64,000 nucleotides of DNA from positions 1 to 64,000 of the forward strand of contig CAISET010000001.1 of assembly GCA_903884505.1 (NCBI GenBank), given 5' to 3'. This DNA is from an uncultured Microcaldota archaeon (lineage in GTDB: Archaea > Micrarchaeota > Micrarchaeia > Burarchaeales > Fermentimicrarchaeaceae). The notes beneath the pieces are model-generated. The model had not been told where the DNA came from and searched no databases. It saw only the letters and a list, made by a program, of their open reading frames with translations. The number at the start of each line of letters is the position of its first letter. Positions within the stretch are counted from its first letter, which is position 1. Of this stretch, positions 1 to 8,028 are shown in pieces. Position numbers and translations under genes: made by a program.

Positions 1-2823
1 GCCCGTGATGTTGTTGTAGGCCGAGGCCAGGTAAAGGCCTATTGCGCCACTGATGTTGTTGCCGATTACGCTGTTGTTGTTGCCGATGACGCGTAGGGCT
101 GCGTCAGCGCCCGAGCTTAGGATGTTGTTTTGGATGAGGGAGTCGTGGGAATCCACCTCCACGTCGTGTAGGAAGTTGCTTACGTTGCAGTTTTCAACGG
201 TTATGTTGCCGTTGCCCTGGAGATAGACTCCGTTTAATGAGGTGCCTGTGGCCATGATGCTGCGCTGCTGGCAGTCCAACACCACATCGCCCGCGGTGAT
301 GGCTATGCAGGCATAGGAACTGGACGCGACCAGGCCGCTGGCGTTGATTGTGTAGTTTCCAGGCACGTCGAGGGTGCAGTCGCAGGCGCCCACTTCCCAG
401 CCAGGGGCGCATGATGGCGGGGGTACATGGCAGGAATTGACCCAGGCGCAGGAGTCGGGGTCGTCGCAGGTATTGCCCAAGTCATTGTTCGTGCTCGAGT
501 CCCCGCAGTCGAAGTCATGGACGGAGTTGCCCGTCACGTTGTTGCCGGTGAGGTTGTTGCCGGCCGAGCCGCCGTTAAAGAACATGCCGGCATTGTGGTT
601 CGAGGTGGCGTTGTTGTACGTTACGGTGCTGTTGCTGGAGCCCTGCAGGTAGAAGCCGTAATTGTCGTCCGTTGCATTGTTGCCGCTTATGCTGCTGCCA
701 TTCGAAGACTGCAGGTAGACGCCAAGGTTGTTGGAGTTTACGCTGTTGCCCGTGAGGTTGTTGCCGTTGGAGTCCTGCAGGTAGAAGCCGTAATTGTCGT
801 CCGAGACGTTGTTGCCCGTGAAGTTGTTGCCGTTGGATTCGTACGTGTAGACGCCAAAAGCGCCATTGCCGGTTGCATTGTTGCCGCTTACGCTGTCGCC
901 TTCCGAAGACTGCAGGTAGATGCCGTAATTATTGTTGGAGTGCACGCTGTTGCCAGTCAAATTGCTGCTGTTCGAGCTGTACATGTAGATTCCAAAGTTG
1001 AAGTTGGTTACGCCGCAGTTCTCCACTGCCACGTTCGTAGCAGTGTCTATGTAAATGCCGTAGTGGCCTCCCGAGTAGCCGGTGAGCGTCTTGCCATTGC
1101 AGTTCAGGGTGACGTTGCTGGCGCGTACCTCTATGCAGTTTTCATCCGTAGTCATGCTTATGTTGTTATCCACGACGTAGTTGCCGCTTGAGCTTATGTA
1201 GTATGGGCAGTCTGTGATATCTGTATGCAGTGCCGAGCAGGTGAGCCAGCCGCCTGACGATGCATTGCAGCCGTCGGAGTCGATGCAGATGTTGCTCCCG
1301 AGGTCGTTGTTCAAGTTCGAGCTGCTGCATTCGAAGTCGTAGTTGGAGTTGACCGTGGCGTTGTTGCCTGTGAAGGTGTTGCCATTTGAAGCAAACACTT
1401 CGAATCCATCATGGGTGTTTCCCGTTACGCTGTTGCTGGTGAAGTTGTTACCGGTTGAAGAATACACTTCGAGTCCATCATTGGTGTTGTTGCTGGCGTT
1501 GTTGCTGGTGAAGTTGTTGCTGTTTGAATAGTATACCATGATGCCATCATTGGTGTTGTTGCGGGCGGTGTTGCTGGTGAGGTTGTTGCTGTCGGAATAA
1601 ATTAGGATGATGCCGTTGTCGGTGTTGTTGCTGGCGTTGTTGCTGGTGAGGTTGTTGCCTGGGGAGTGGGCAAGGTAGGCTCCCACGTGGTCATTCTGGC
1701 CGAAGTTGTTGTCCGTGATATTGTTGTTGGTTGAGCTATCAAGCCGGATGCCATCCATGGTGTTTGAGTTTGCATTGTTGCCGGCCAGGCTGAGGCCATC
1801 GGCTGATTCCATGTAGATGCCGTCATCACCGCTCGAAGTGAAGTTGTTGCCCGCGACGCTGCCCCCTGAAATGCCCCACAGGTAAAGCCCGTCATATATC
1901 ATGGAGTCCACATTGTTTCCGGTGACGTTGATGTTCGTCACATTTACCGTATCGTTGCCTTCGATGTCTATGCCATAATTGCCGTTCGTGACATTGTTTC
2001 CCACAATCGTCACGTTGTCCCCCCCGGCAACTGCGAAAATCTCGTCCCACCAGGTGTCAAGCGCGCAGTTCATTACAGTCACATTGCTGGACTCGTTTAC
2101 TCCTATGCCGGTGTAATGGGTCGGGCTGCCCTGGAAAGCGCCCGATATGGTGTTGCCGCCGCAGTCAAGCACCACATTATTGGAGTTGATGCAGACGCAC
2201 GCTGGGAGATTGTCCCAATCCGAGAGGCAAGGGGTAAGATTGCCAGAGGATGCCGGCTGCGTGAAGCTCGGGTCAAGAGTGTAGCTCCCTGGAGACGTGA
2301 TTTGGCAGCAGCCGGTTATGCTGGGGCTGCAAGTGGGGAAAGGCATGGGAGTTGGTGTTGGAGTCGACGTTGGCGCTGGGGTCGGCGTGCGCGCAGGCGG
2401 CGGATTATGGTGCGATTCCAGGAGCACGCACTCCCCTATCCCGTAGGAGCAGACATAGCCATACGCGCAGCCCGCCTGCATCCCGTTGCAGTCGATGCAG
2501 GAGCAGCCCTCGCCCGCGTCGCAAAAGGAATTATGGTTGCACGATAGCCCTTGCGGGGTTGGCACGGGCGTCGATGCCGAACCCGGCGTCCCCAGCGGCG
2601 TCGGGGTTGGCGTAGGCGTTGGTGTCGGAGTAGGCGCAGGCGTTGCGGTCGGGGCTGTTGTCGGCGTTGGGGTTGGCGTGCTGAGCGGCGTCACTTGCGG
2701 AGTGTGGGTGGCAATCGGTGTGGGCTGTGGGGTCGGCGTTGGCGTGGGCCCGGGGTTCCAGGTTATGCAGCCGCATAGTAAGATGACTGCCGCCAGTAAC
2801 ATCACGAATCCAAGACGCTCCAT
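1..2823 (-). CDS. Giant beta-helix (NosD-like) surface lipoprotein, 3' end outside window
   Basis: The reading frame is open from an ATG at 2823 (preceded by GGTGG) to the window edge, giving 941 codons; it is missing from the ORF track because no stop lies in the window. Residues 1-19 form a hydrophobic signal ending in a lipobox-like LCGC, so lipidation at Cys19 is likely. A Thr-Pro linker (about residues 23-75), a Cys-rich stretch (CSCIDCNG) and a second Thr-Pro linker follow. From about residue 150 there are many short Asn-rich repeats of the type NNFTSNNASNNTNDGI, the pattern of right-handed parallel beta-helix (NosD/Pectate-lyase-like) proteins, broken by Cys-containing spacers (NNDLGNTC). 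The product is inferred to be an anchored cell-surface protein; its ligand cannot be told. It resembles the two giants at 44.6-53.6 kb but uses a lipoprotein signal instead of a class III signal. Confidence 0.85.
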   Translation of the reverse strand, partial: MERLGFVMLLAAVILLCGCITWNPGPTPTPTPQPTPIATHTPQVTPLSTPTPTPTTAPTATPAPTPTPTPTPTPTPLGTPGSASTPVPTPQGLSCNHNSFCDAGEGCSCIDCNGMQAGCAYGYVCSYGIGECVLLESHHNPPPARTPTPAPTSTPTPTPMPFPTCSPSITGCCQITSPGSYTLDPSFTQPASSGNLTPCLSDWDNLPACVCINSNNVVLDCGGNTISGAFQGSPTHYTGIGVNESSNVTVMNCALDTWWDEIFAVAGGDNVTIVGNNVTNGNYGIDIEGNDTVNVTNINVTGNNVDSMIYDGLYLWGISGGSVAGNNFTSSGDDGIYMESADGLSLAGNNANSNTMDGIRLDSSTNNNITDNNFGQNDHVGAYLAHSPGNNLTSNNASNNTDNGIILIYSDSNNLTSNTARNNTNDGIMVYYSNSNNFTSNNASNNTNDGLEVYSSTGNNFTSNSVTGNTHDGFEVFASNGNTFTGNNATVNSNYDFECSSSNLNNDLGSNICIDSDGCNASSGGWLTCSALHTDITDCPYYISSSGNYVVDNNISMTTDENCIEVRASNVTLNCNGKTLTGYSGGHYGIYIDTATNVAVENCGVTNFNFGIYMYSSNSSNLTGNSVHSNNNYGIYLQSSEGDSVSGNNATGNGAFGVYTYESNGNNFTGNNVSDDNYGFYLQDSNGNNLTGNSVNSNNLGVYLQSSNGSSISGNNATDDNYGFYLQGSSNSTVTYNNATSNHNAGMFFNGGSAGNNLTGNNVTGNSVHDFDCGDSSTNNDLGNTCDDPDSCAWVNSCHVPPPSCAPGWEVGACDCTLDVPGNYTINASGLVASSSYACIAITAGDVVLDCQQRSIMATGTSLNGVYLQGNGNITVENCNVSNFLHDVEVDSHDSLIQNNILSSGADAALRVIGNNNSVIGNNISGAIGLYLASAYNNITG

Positions 2824-2946
2824 AATTCCACCACCCGCACAACGCCCACGAAACCTGCCCATTTTTCTGGGTTGCCTGCCCTTAAAAAGGTAAGTCCAGA
2901 ATACGCCGCTACCGGGCAGGAATATGCGGCAGCGAGTTGCGGGCGC

Positions 2947-3105
2947 CTAAATCAGCCCTCTCTTCTTCATCTCATCTTTCAGCTTGCCCGAAATCGGGCG
3001 GCAGGCGCAGTTCTTCGCGTGGGCGAGGTGCCACTTCGCCCTCTGCTCGAAAGTCGCGTTCTTCGGCATCCTGTTTTTCCTGTGCCACTCCGCATTGATT
3101 GCCAT
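2947..3105 (-). CDS. Small conserved-looking protein, 52 aa
   Basis: This short frame is not in the ORF track. It reads MAINAEWHRKNRMPKNATFE and continues to a TAG at 2947. It has a dense set of Trp, His and Cys residues (EWH, KWHLAHAKNCACR), a pattern I associate with a widespread family of unknown small proteins, possibly metal binding through His and Cys. That family recall is from memory and has not been checked by search. The gene sits alone between the giant lipoprotein gene and the plus-strand zinc-ribbon gene. The function is unknown. Confidence 0.6.
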   Translation of the reverse strand: MAINAEWHRKNRMPKNATFEQRAKWHLAHAKNCACRPISGKLKDEMKKRGLI

Positions 3106-3197
3106 GCCTGGATTCGGCACCACAATCGCTTTAATAACCTCGCCCCTCCAATATTAGTAACTGGTTCTGTGGTCGGTTAATCCGGAGGGTGAGCCTT

Positions 3198-3659
3198 ATG
3201 CAGGAAACTTTCCAATATGCGGGCACGGTGGAATCGCTGCGCGACAAGCTGAAGCAGGGGCTTAGGGATTCTGCGGTGGTTGAGCTCAAGGAAGGAAAGC
3301 TCCGGGTTGCACGGCCATCCTTTTGGAACAGCACTGTAGCGCGCATTGAGGCGGATGGGAAGAATGTGGCGGTCAGCGTTGACAGTTCCATGAATGCGGT
3401 GCCGATTATGTTGGGGTTTCTTATGTTCGGAATCGGGGTCTTGTTTACCGGCACTTACGCGGCAGGCAAAAAGCGCGGGAATAATGAGCGCCTCCTGGCA
3501 GACATAAAAGCAGCCCTCGGTGTGAGAACGAACATCGTGAGCCGCCGCTGGGTGTCTATGCTTGGCGGGGCAAAGCTGCTCTGCTCAAAGTGCCGCAGTG
3601 AAGTGAAGAAGGAGGATAAGGCATGCCCGAAGTGTAAAGGAGTTTTCAGGAAGGACTAG
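3198..3659 (+). CDS. Membrane-anchored protein with C-terminal zinc ribbon
   Basis: The protein is about 153 aa. The track starts at a GTG at 3189, but GGAGG at 3185-3189 is correctly spaced for the ATG at 3198. The N-terminal half is a soluble alpha/beta-looking region. One membrane segment follows (PIMLGFLMFGIGVLFTGTY), then a short basic stretch and a C-terminal CSKCRSEV...CPKCKG zinc ribbon. Its function is not recognised. It lies 22 bases upstream of purH on the same strand and may be co-transcribed with it. Similar membrane-plus-ribbon layouts recur in this window (14866-15339, 60708-61535), so this seems to be a common architecture of the organism. Confidence 0.75.
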   Translation: MQETFQYAGTVESLRDKLKQGLRDSAVVELKEGKLRVARPSFWNSTVARIEADGKNVAVSVDSSMNAVPIMLGFLMFGIGVLFTGTYAAGKKRGNNERLLADIKAALGVRTNIVSRRWVSMLGGAKLLCSKCRSEVKKEDKACPKCKGVFRKD

Positions 3660-3681
3660 TTGGGGTGTGGAGGTTAGAGTT

Positions 3682-5259
3682 ATGGCTGGCGACGTAGTTG
3701 TCAAGCGTGCACTTATCAGTGTCAGCGACAAGACCGGCGTGGTTGAGTTCGCCAAGGAGCTGCAGGCGAGCTTCGGCGTTGAAATACTCTCTACCGGAGG
3801 GACTGCAAAGGCGCTCAGGGCAGGCGGCGTGAAGGTGAAGGACGTCTCCGAATACACGGGCTTCCCGGAAATGATGGATGGAAGAGTCAAGACATTGCAC
3901 CCGAAGATTCATGGCGGGCTGCTCGCGCTCAGGGGGAACCCGAAGCATATGGAGGAGGCGAGGAAGCAGGGGATTGAGATGATTGATTTGGTGGCCGTGA
4001 ATCTTTATCCGTTTGAGGCAACGGTTGCCAAGCCCGGGGTGAAATTGGAGGAAGCCGTGGAAAATATAGATATCGGCGGGCCGTCGATGGTGAGGAGCGC
4101 GGCGAAGAACTTTGAAAGTGTTGCGATTATTACGAACCCGGCAAGGTATGGGGATGTGCTGACTGAGATGCGCGCGAAGAAGGGGGCAGTGGGCAGCGAG
4201 ACGAGGAAAAGATTGGCATTTGAGGCGTACATGCACACGGCGAGGTATGACTCGGCAATCAGCAACTACCTCTATAACTCATTCAAGGGGATAGTGGAGA
4301 AGTTCCCGCCTTTCCTGCCGATGAGCTTCATCCATGCGGAGAAATTGAGGTATGGGGAGAACCCGCACCAGGAGGCTGCGCTCTACAAGAGCGTGCCGCC
4401 GTCTCCGGAGCCATGCATGGCGAATGCCGTGCAATTGCAGGGGGAGAAGGAGATTGGCTACAACAATGTGCTGGACGGGGATTCGGCGCTGGAGCTGCTC
4501 AGGGAATTCAACAGCGATGGGCCTGCTGCGGTTGTGGTGAAGCACAATAACCCGTGCGGCGTTGCCCTGGGGAAAAGCCTGAGGGATGCGTTCGTGAAGG
4601 CGAGGGCAACCGACATTGAGGCCGCGTTCGGGGGAGTCGTTGCGCTGAACGAGACTGTGGGCGGGGATACGGCGAGGGAAGTGATTACGCAGCTGACGGA
4701 CGTGATTATTGCGCCCGACTATTCGCCCGATGCGCTGGAAACCTTCAAGCAGAGGAAGAATATGAGAGTCATGAAGGTGGGGGAGATTAAGAAGGCGGAG
4801 AGAAGGCCGAAGATTGAGTTCAGGAGCGTTGTTGGCGGAGTGATTGCGCAGGACAAGAACGAAGAGCTGTGGAAGGAGATGAAAGTCGTGACAAAGAGGG
4901 CGCCGACAAAGGAGGAGATGGAGGCGCTCAAATTCGCAATTAAGGTTTGCAAGCATACCAAGTCGAATGCTGTGATCTATGCCAAGCCAGGATATACGGT
5001 TGCGATTGGGGCGGGGCAGATGAAGAGGGCCGATTCCTCGAGATTGGGAGCCATGAAGGCAATTGAGAGCTTGAAAGGCGCGTCTGTGGCTTCGGATGCG
5101 TTCTTCCCGTTCAGGGACGCGATTGACGTGATTGCGCAGACTGGGGCGACCGCGATTGCGCAGCCGGGCGGCTCAATTAGAGATAAGGAAGTGATTGACG
5201 CCTGCAATGAGAAAGGGATTGCGATGGTGTTCACCGGAGTGCGGCATTTCAAGCACTAG
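3682..5259 (+). CDS. purH: Bifunctional AICAR formyltransferase / IMP cyclohydrolase
   Basis: PurH carries out the last two steps of IMP synthesis: formyl transfer from 10-formyl-tetrahydrofolate to AICAR, then ring closure. The start is ATG 3682, eight bases after GGAGG; the track's GTG at 3667 overlaps the ribosome site. The N-terminal MGS-like cyclohydrolase domain (about residues 1-190) shows STGGTAKAL and DGRVKTLHPKIHGG. The transformylase part shows RYGENPHQEAALY and KHNNPCGVA. The length of 525 aa is normal for the bifunctional enzyme. Most archaea use PurP and PurO instead, so a fused bacterial-type PurH suggests acquisition by transfer (inference). A strong hairpin follows the stop. 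Confidence 0.96.
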   Translation: MAGDVVVKRALISVSDKTGVVEFAKELQASFGVEILSTGGTAKALRAGGVKVKDVSEYTGFPEMMDGRVKTLHPKIHGGLLALRGNPKHMEEARKQGIEMIDLVAVNLYPFEATVAKPGVKLEEAVENIDIGGPSMVRSAAKNFESVAIITNPARYGDVLTEMRAKKGAVGSETRKRLAFEAYMHTARYDSAISNYLYNSFKGIVEKFPPFLPMSFIHAEKLRYGENPHQEAALYKSVPPSPEPCMANAVQLQGEKEIGYNNVLDGDSALELLREFNSDGPAAVVVKHNNPCGVALGKSLRDAFVKARATDIEAAFGGVVALNETVGGDTAREVITQLTDVIIAPDYSPDALETFKQRKNMRVMKVGEIKKAERRPKIEFRSVVGGVIAQDKNEELWKEMKVVTKRAPTKEEMEALKFAIKVCKHTKSNAVIYAKPGYTVAIGAGQMKRADSSRLGAMKAIESLKGASVASDAFFPFRDAIDVIAQTGATAIAQPGGSIRDKEVIDACNEKGIAMVFTGVRHFKH

Positions 5260-5302
5260 CTGGGAGAGTCAGGAAGGGTATCAGGAATCAAGGAAAACTG
5301 AG

Positions 5303-5320
5303 GGGGAACCTGGGTTCCCC
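5303..5320 (+). terminator. Perfect hairpin after purH
   Basis: GGGGAACC, a 2-nt spacer and GGTTCCCC form an 8-bp perfect inverted repeat 44 bases after the purH stop. A real hairpin would take the stem ends as loop. There is no clear T-run directly after it, so it may be a terminator, an RNA-stabilising structure or a protein site. Confidence 0.4.
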
Positions 5321-5384
5321 TGCGGTTGTCTGTTGTGCCTAACTTTCGTAGGGATTTAAAAGCGGCTGATGCGCGGTCTTTTGC

Positions 5385-5588
5385 ATGGAGCTGAAAAGGA
5401 TAGGAAGACGGAAGCTGAAGAGGGCCTGGCGGCACGTGAGGAAGCCGGCGGGAGTCTTGAAGCTGCCGCGCCCGGTTAAGAAGAAAGTGAAGGGGAAGAA
5501 GAGGACAGAGGACAGCAGGGAAGAACTTGATAGGATACTACGGGAGTCACTGCGCAAAAATGACGCCCTTATGCGCGCCCTTTCGTGA
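5385..5588 (+). CDS. Very basic small protein, 67 aa
   Basis: The protein is Lys/Arg-rich in its first two thirds (RRKLKRAWRHVRKPAG, KKKVKGKKR) with an acidic-basic helix at the end. A TATA-like ATTTAAAAG lies about 30 bases upstream, compatible with a short or absent leader. Its 3' end overlaps the convergent Doc gene by 20 bases. The charge suggests nucleic-acid binding, but no family is recognised. Confidence 0.6.
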   Translation: MELKRIGRRKLKRAWRHVRKPAGVLKLPRPVKKKVKGKKRTEDSREELDRILRESLRKNDALMRALS

Positions 5589-6114
5589 AGCGCATCCGTC
5601 TAACGCGGAGCCGGAGCCAATCTACGACCTCAGTTTCGCTTTTAACCCGGCCGGTAGAGATTCCAACCGCGAGACTGTAACCATCCTCGCTCGTGCATGA
5701 TATTTTGAAGCCGTTCATCCTGAGGAACTCGTCCGCAGCCTCAAAACCAGTCCGTTTGTTTCCATCAATGAACGGATGGTTGCTTATTATGCCGAAAAGA
5801 AGGTGGGCGGCTTTCCGTATGAGCCTGTCCTTGCGGATTGCGGCTGACTCATGGCGCACCATGGCGGAATCGGCAATAAAATCCAGATAACCGCCGTTTA
5901 TGGTGCCTTTGCTGCCTAGGTACTGCTCCAAAATTCGCTCGTGAATTTCGCTGATATCCTCTGCAGTGAGATAGCGGATACGCAGGTCTTGTGCTATGCG
6001 CGCCGGGCCGAGGTATTTTATGACCTTCTGGATTACTTTTCCGTTTATTCTGCGCCCTTCGACGAGATAAAGATAGGCGATGCCTTTCACGCGCTTCGTT
6101 CGGATGTATGCCAC
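5569..6114 (-). CDS. Doc/Fic-family protein with N-terminal add-on
   Basis: The 181-aa protein contains HPFIDGNKRT (residues 113-122), the HxFxDxNKR Fic/Doc active-site motif; such enzymes transfer AMP or phosphate to target proteins. Residues 1-36 (YIRTKRVKG...NGKVIQKVIKYLG) form a beta-rich module resembling the start of some transposases and of other archaeal Doc proteins (from memory). It begins with GTG at 6114, and a TTAAG box about 28 bases upstream suggests a leaderless message. No Phd-like antitoxin gene lies next to it: the divergent neighbour is guaA. It is either an orphan toxin-like enzyme or a domesticated regulator. Confidence 0.85.
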   Translation of the reverse strand: MAYIRTKRVKGIAYLYLVEGRRINGKVIQKVIKYLGPARIAQDLRIRYLTAEDISEIHERILEQYLGSKGTINGGYLDFIADSAMVRHESAAIRKDRLIRKAAHLLFGIISNHPFIDGNKRTGFEAADEFLRMNGFKISCTSEDGYSLAVGISTGRVKSETEVVDWLRLRVRRMRFTKGRA

Positions 6115-6225
6115 GTCGTATTTCTATTGCGCGATGCCTCTTAAGCGACGGGTGGCACGTCGTTTCCAGTATGGGGCGTCTCAAGCATTAGAAGGGATTT
6201 TAAGCTATCCGCGAGAAGTAACTCC

Positions 6226-7185
6226 ATGGCGTTCAATCCTGCGAAGTTCGTAGAGGAGGCTCTTTCTGAGATTAGGGGGAAGGTGGGAAAGGGGAAGGCC
6301 ATAGTCGCGATGAGCGGGGGAGTGGATTCCACTGTAACTGCCGTGCTCATGACGAGGGCGCTGGGAGAAAGGAGCATTTCCGTTTTCGTTGATACCGGAT
6401 ATATGAGGAAGGGAGAGCCCGAGAGGCTGAAGGAAGTCGCCAAGAAGATGGGAATGAATTTGCGCTTCGTGGAAGCGAGAGAGGAGTATTACGCCGCGCT
6501 GAAAGGCGTGGAGGAGCCGGAGAGGAAGAGGAAAATCATCGGGGAGAAATTCATCCGCATTTTTGAGAAGATTGCGAAGGAAGAAAAGGCCGGCTTTTTG
6601 GGCCAGGGGACGCTCGCGCCGGATTGGATTGAAAGCGGGAGCGGCTTGCGGGCAACGATTAAGTCGCACCATAATGTGGGGGGATTGCCGAAGGAGATGA
6701 ATTTGCAGCTCGTGGAGCCGGTGAGGGAGCTGTACAAAGATGAGGTTAGGAAGGTGGGAAAGGAGTTGGGGCTGCCTGAGGCGATTTATAATCGGCAGCC
6801 GTTCCCGGGGCCGGCACTTGCAATAAGGATAATGGGGGAGGCCACGAAGGAGAAGGCGGAGGTCGTGAGGACGGCCTGTGCAATTGTTGAAGATGAACTG
6901 GAGAAGGCCGCGAAGGAGGGGAAGATGGAGATTCCGTGGCAGTATTTTGCCGTTTTGCTTCCGGTGAGGACGGTTGGCGTGCTCGGGGATGCGCGCGCTT
7001 ATGGTTATACGGTGGCGGTGAGGGCAGTGGAGAGCTTTGACGGCATGACTGCGAAGGCATGCCCGGTTCCGCCGGAGATTCTGGAGAGGATTTCGAACAG
7101 GATTACGAGGGAATTGAAGGAGCACGTGAACCGCGTGGTATATGATGTCACTTCAAAACCGCCCGGGACTATAGAGTGGGAATGA
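6226..7185 (+). CDS. guaAB: GMP synthase, ATP-pyrophosphatase subunit
   Basis: This subunit activates XMP with ATP and aminates it to GMP using ammonia from the partner amidotransferase. The PP-loop SGGVDST is at residues 30-36, and the C-terminal dimerisation domain carries RPFPGPALA-like and RVVYDVTSKPPGTIEWE motifs. At 319 aa it matches the separate subunit found in archaea, unlike the fused bacterial GuaA. Its stop overlaps the start of the amidotransferase subunit (ATGA), so the two are translationally coupled. Confidence 0.95.
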   Translation: MAFNPAKFVEEALSEIRGKVGKGKAIVAMSGGVDSTVTAVLMTRALGERSISVFVDTGYMRKGEPERLKEVAKKMGMNLRFVEAREEYYAALKGVEEPERKRKIIGEKFIRIFEKIAKEEKAGFLGQGTLAPDWIESGSGLRATIKSHHNVGGLPKEMNLQLVEPVRELYKDEVRKVGKELGLPEAIYNRQPFPGPALAIRIMGEATKEKAEVVRTACAIVEDELEKAAKEGKMEIPWQYFAVLLPVRTVGVLGDARAYGYTVAVRAVESFDGMTAKACPVPPEILERISNRITRELKEHVNRVVYDVTSKPPGTIEWE

Positions 7186-7751
7186 TGAAGGTTCTTGTTG
7201 TTGATTTCGGAAGCCAGTGGACTCATAGGATACATAGGACGCTGAAGTACTTGGACGTGGAGTCGAAAATTGTTCCCGTGAGCACGCCGCTGGAGGAAGT
7301 TCGGAAGGCGGACGCACTCATCTTGTCGGGCGGGGCGCTGAGGATTGGATTGGGAGATGCGCCGCAGACCGGGAATGCCGGCGAGTATGCGGATAATTTT
7401 GGCGGGCCGATGCTGGGCATTTGCGCGGGGCAGCAGTTCATCGGCTTGCATTTCGGTGGGAAAGCCAGACCCTGCAAGGTGCCAGAGTTCGGGAAAGTGG
7501 AGATTATTGTTGACGAGAAGGATGAGCTGTTCGCGGGGCTGCCGGAGAGGTTCATCGCCTGGGCGAGTCATAACGACGAGGTTGTGGAGACGCCGGGCTT
7601 CAAAATTCTGGCGCATTCGAAGGACTGCTCGAACCATGCCTTCAAGTCGCTGAAGAGGCCCATTTATGGGTGCCTTTTCCATCCCGAAGTTGAGCATACG
7701 GAGCACGGGAGCGAGATTTACGCCAACTTCCTGAAGTTGGCGAAGAAGTAG
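7182..7751 (+). CDS. guaAA: GMP synthase, glutamine amidotransferase subunit
   Basis: This class I amidotransferase hydrolyses glutamine and passes ammonia to the PP-ATPase subunit. The nucleophile Cys lies in MLGICAGQQF (about Cys81) and the His-Glu pair in FHPEVEHTEHG. The track's GTG start at 7176 lies inside the previous gene; ATG 7182 (or 7185) overlaps its stop and fits a coupled start. The gene ends 38 bases before a tRNA-Leu, with a TTTTTAATA box between them that probably serves the tRNA. Confidence 0.94.
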   Translation: MMKVLVVDFGSQWTHRIHRTLKYLDVESKIVPVSTPLEEVRKADALILSGGALRIGLGDAPQTGNAGEYADNFGGPMLGICAGQQFIGLHFGGKARPCKVPEFGKVEIIVDEKDELFAGLPERFIAWASHNDEVVETPGFKILAHSKDCSNHAFKSLKRPIYGCLFHPEVEHTEHGSEIYANFLKLAKK

Positions 7752-7789
7752 CGAGTTTTTAATAGGCAACGACGCAAATTCGTTTACCC

Positions 7790-8004
7790 GCAGGGGTGGC
7801 AGAGCCTGGTCAAATGCGACGGACTCAAGCGACCCTTTTCCCACCCGATATCGGGCTACCGCCGCGTTCGGCAGGGTAAAAGCGTCGACGGAAAATGGGA
7901 AGAGTGGTTCGAGAAATCCGTTGTCTTAGGACTGCGTGGGTTCAAACGCGATTTTGCTGGCGCAAAAGGCGCCTTCAACTTCGTTGAATTTCCCTCCCCC
8001 TGCA
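7790..8004 (+). tRNA. tRNA-Leu(CAA) with two insertions (anticodon loop and T-loop)
   Basis: The acceptor GCAGGGG (7790-7796) pairs with CCCCTGC (7997-8003), discriminator A8004. Anticodon stem ACGGA (819-823) pairs with TCCGT (917-921); anticodon CAA is at 7826-7828. A canonical position-37/38 intron spans about 7830-7915 and contains the core AAAAGCG-TCGA-CGGAAAA (7878-7895). The long variable arm (about 922-935) marks a class II tRNA. T-stem GTGGG (936-940) and loop TTCAAA are followed by about 44 extra bases before T60 and CCCTC; the stem has one U-U mismatch. A hairpin-plus-T-run (CACTTT...AAAGTG) follows as a likely terminator. Confidence 0.85.
7947..7990 (+). other. T-loop insertion (putative second intron) of tRNA-Leu(CAA)
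   Basis: About 44 nt separate TTCAAA (54-59) from T60 and the 3' T-stem. They contain two small perfect hairpins, TTTTGC-TGGC-GCAAAA and TTCAAC-TTC-GTTGAA, with a 6-nt linker. tRNA-Leu(TAG) has the same layout at the same place. An intron at 59/60 is the simplest reading; the exact splice points and a bulge-helix-bulge could not be computed here. Confidence 0.65.
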
Positions 8005-8028
8005 CTTTATTTTTGCAAAGTGAAAGAT

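Noticed and set aside
7947-7990. Reading the T-loop insert as a random hairpin element landing in a dead tRNA gene
   Set aside because: The same position and layout in a second tRNA-Leu with otherwise sound structure make a functional intron more likely, though this is not excluded.
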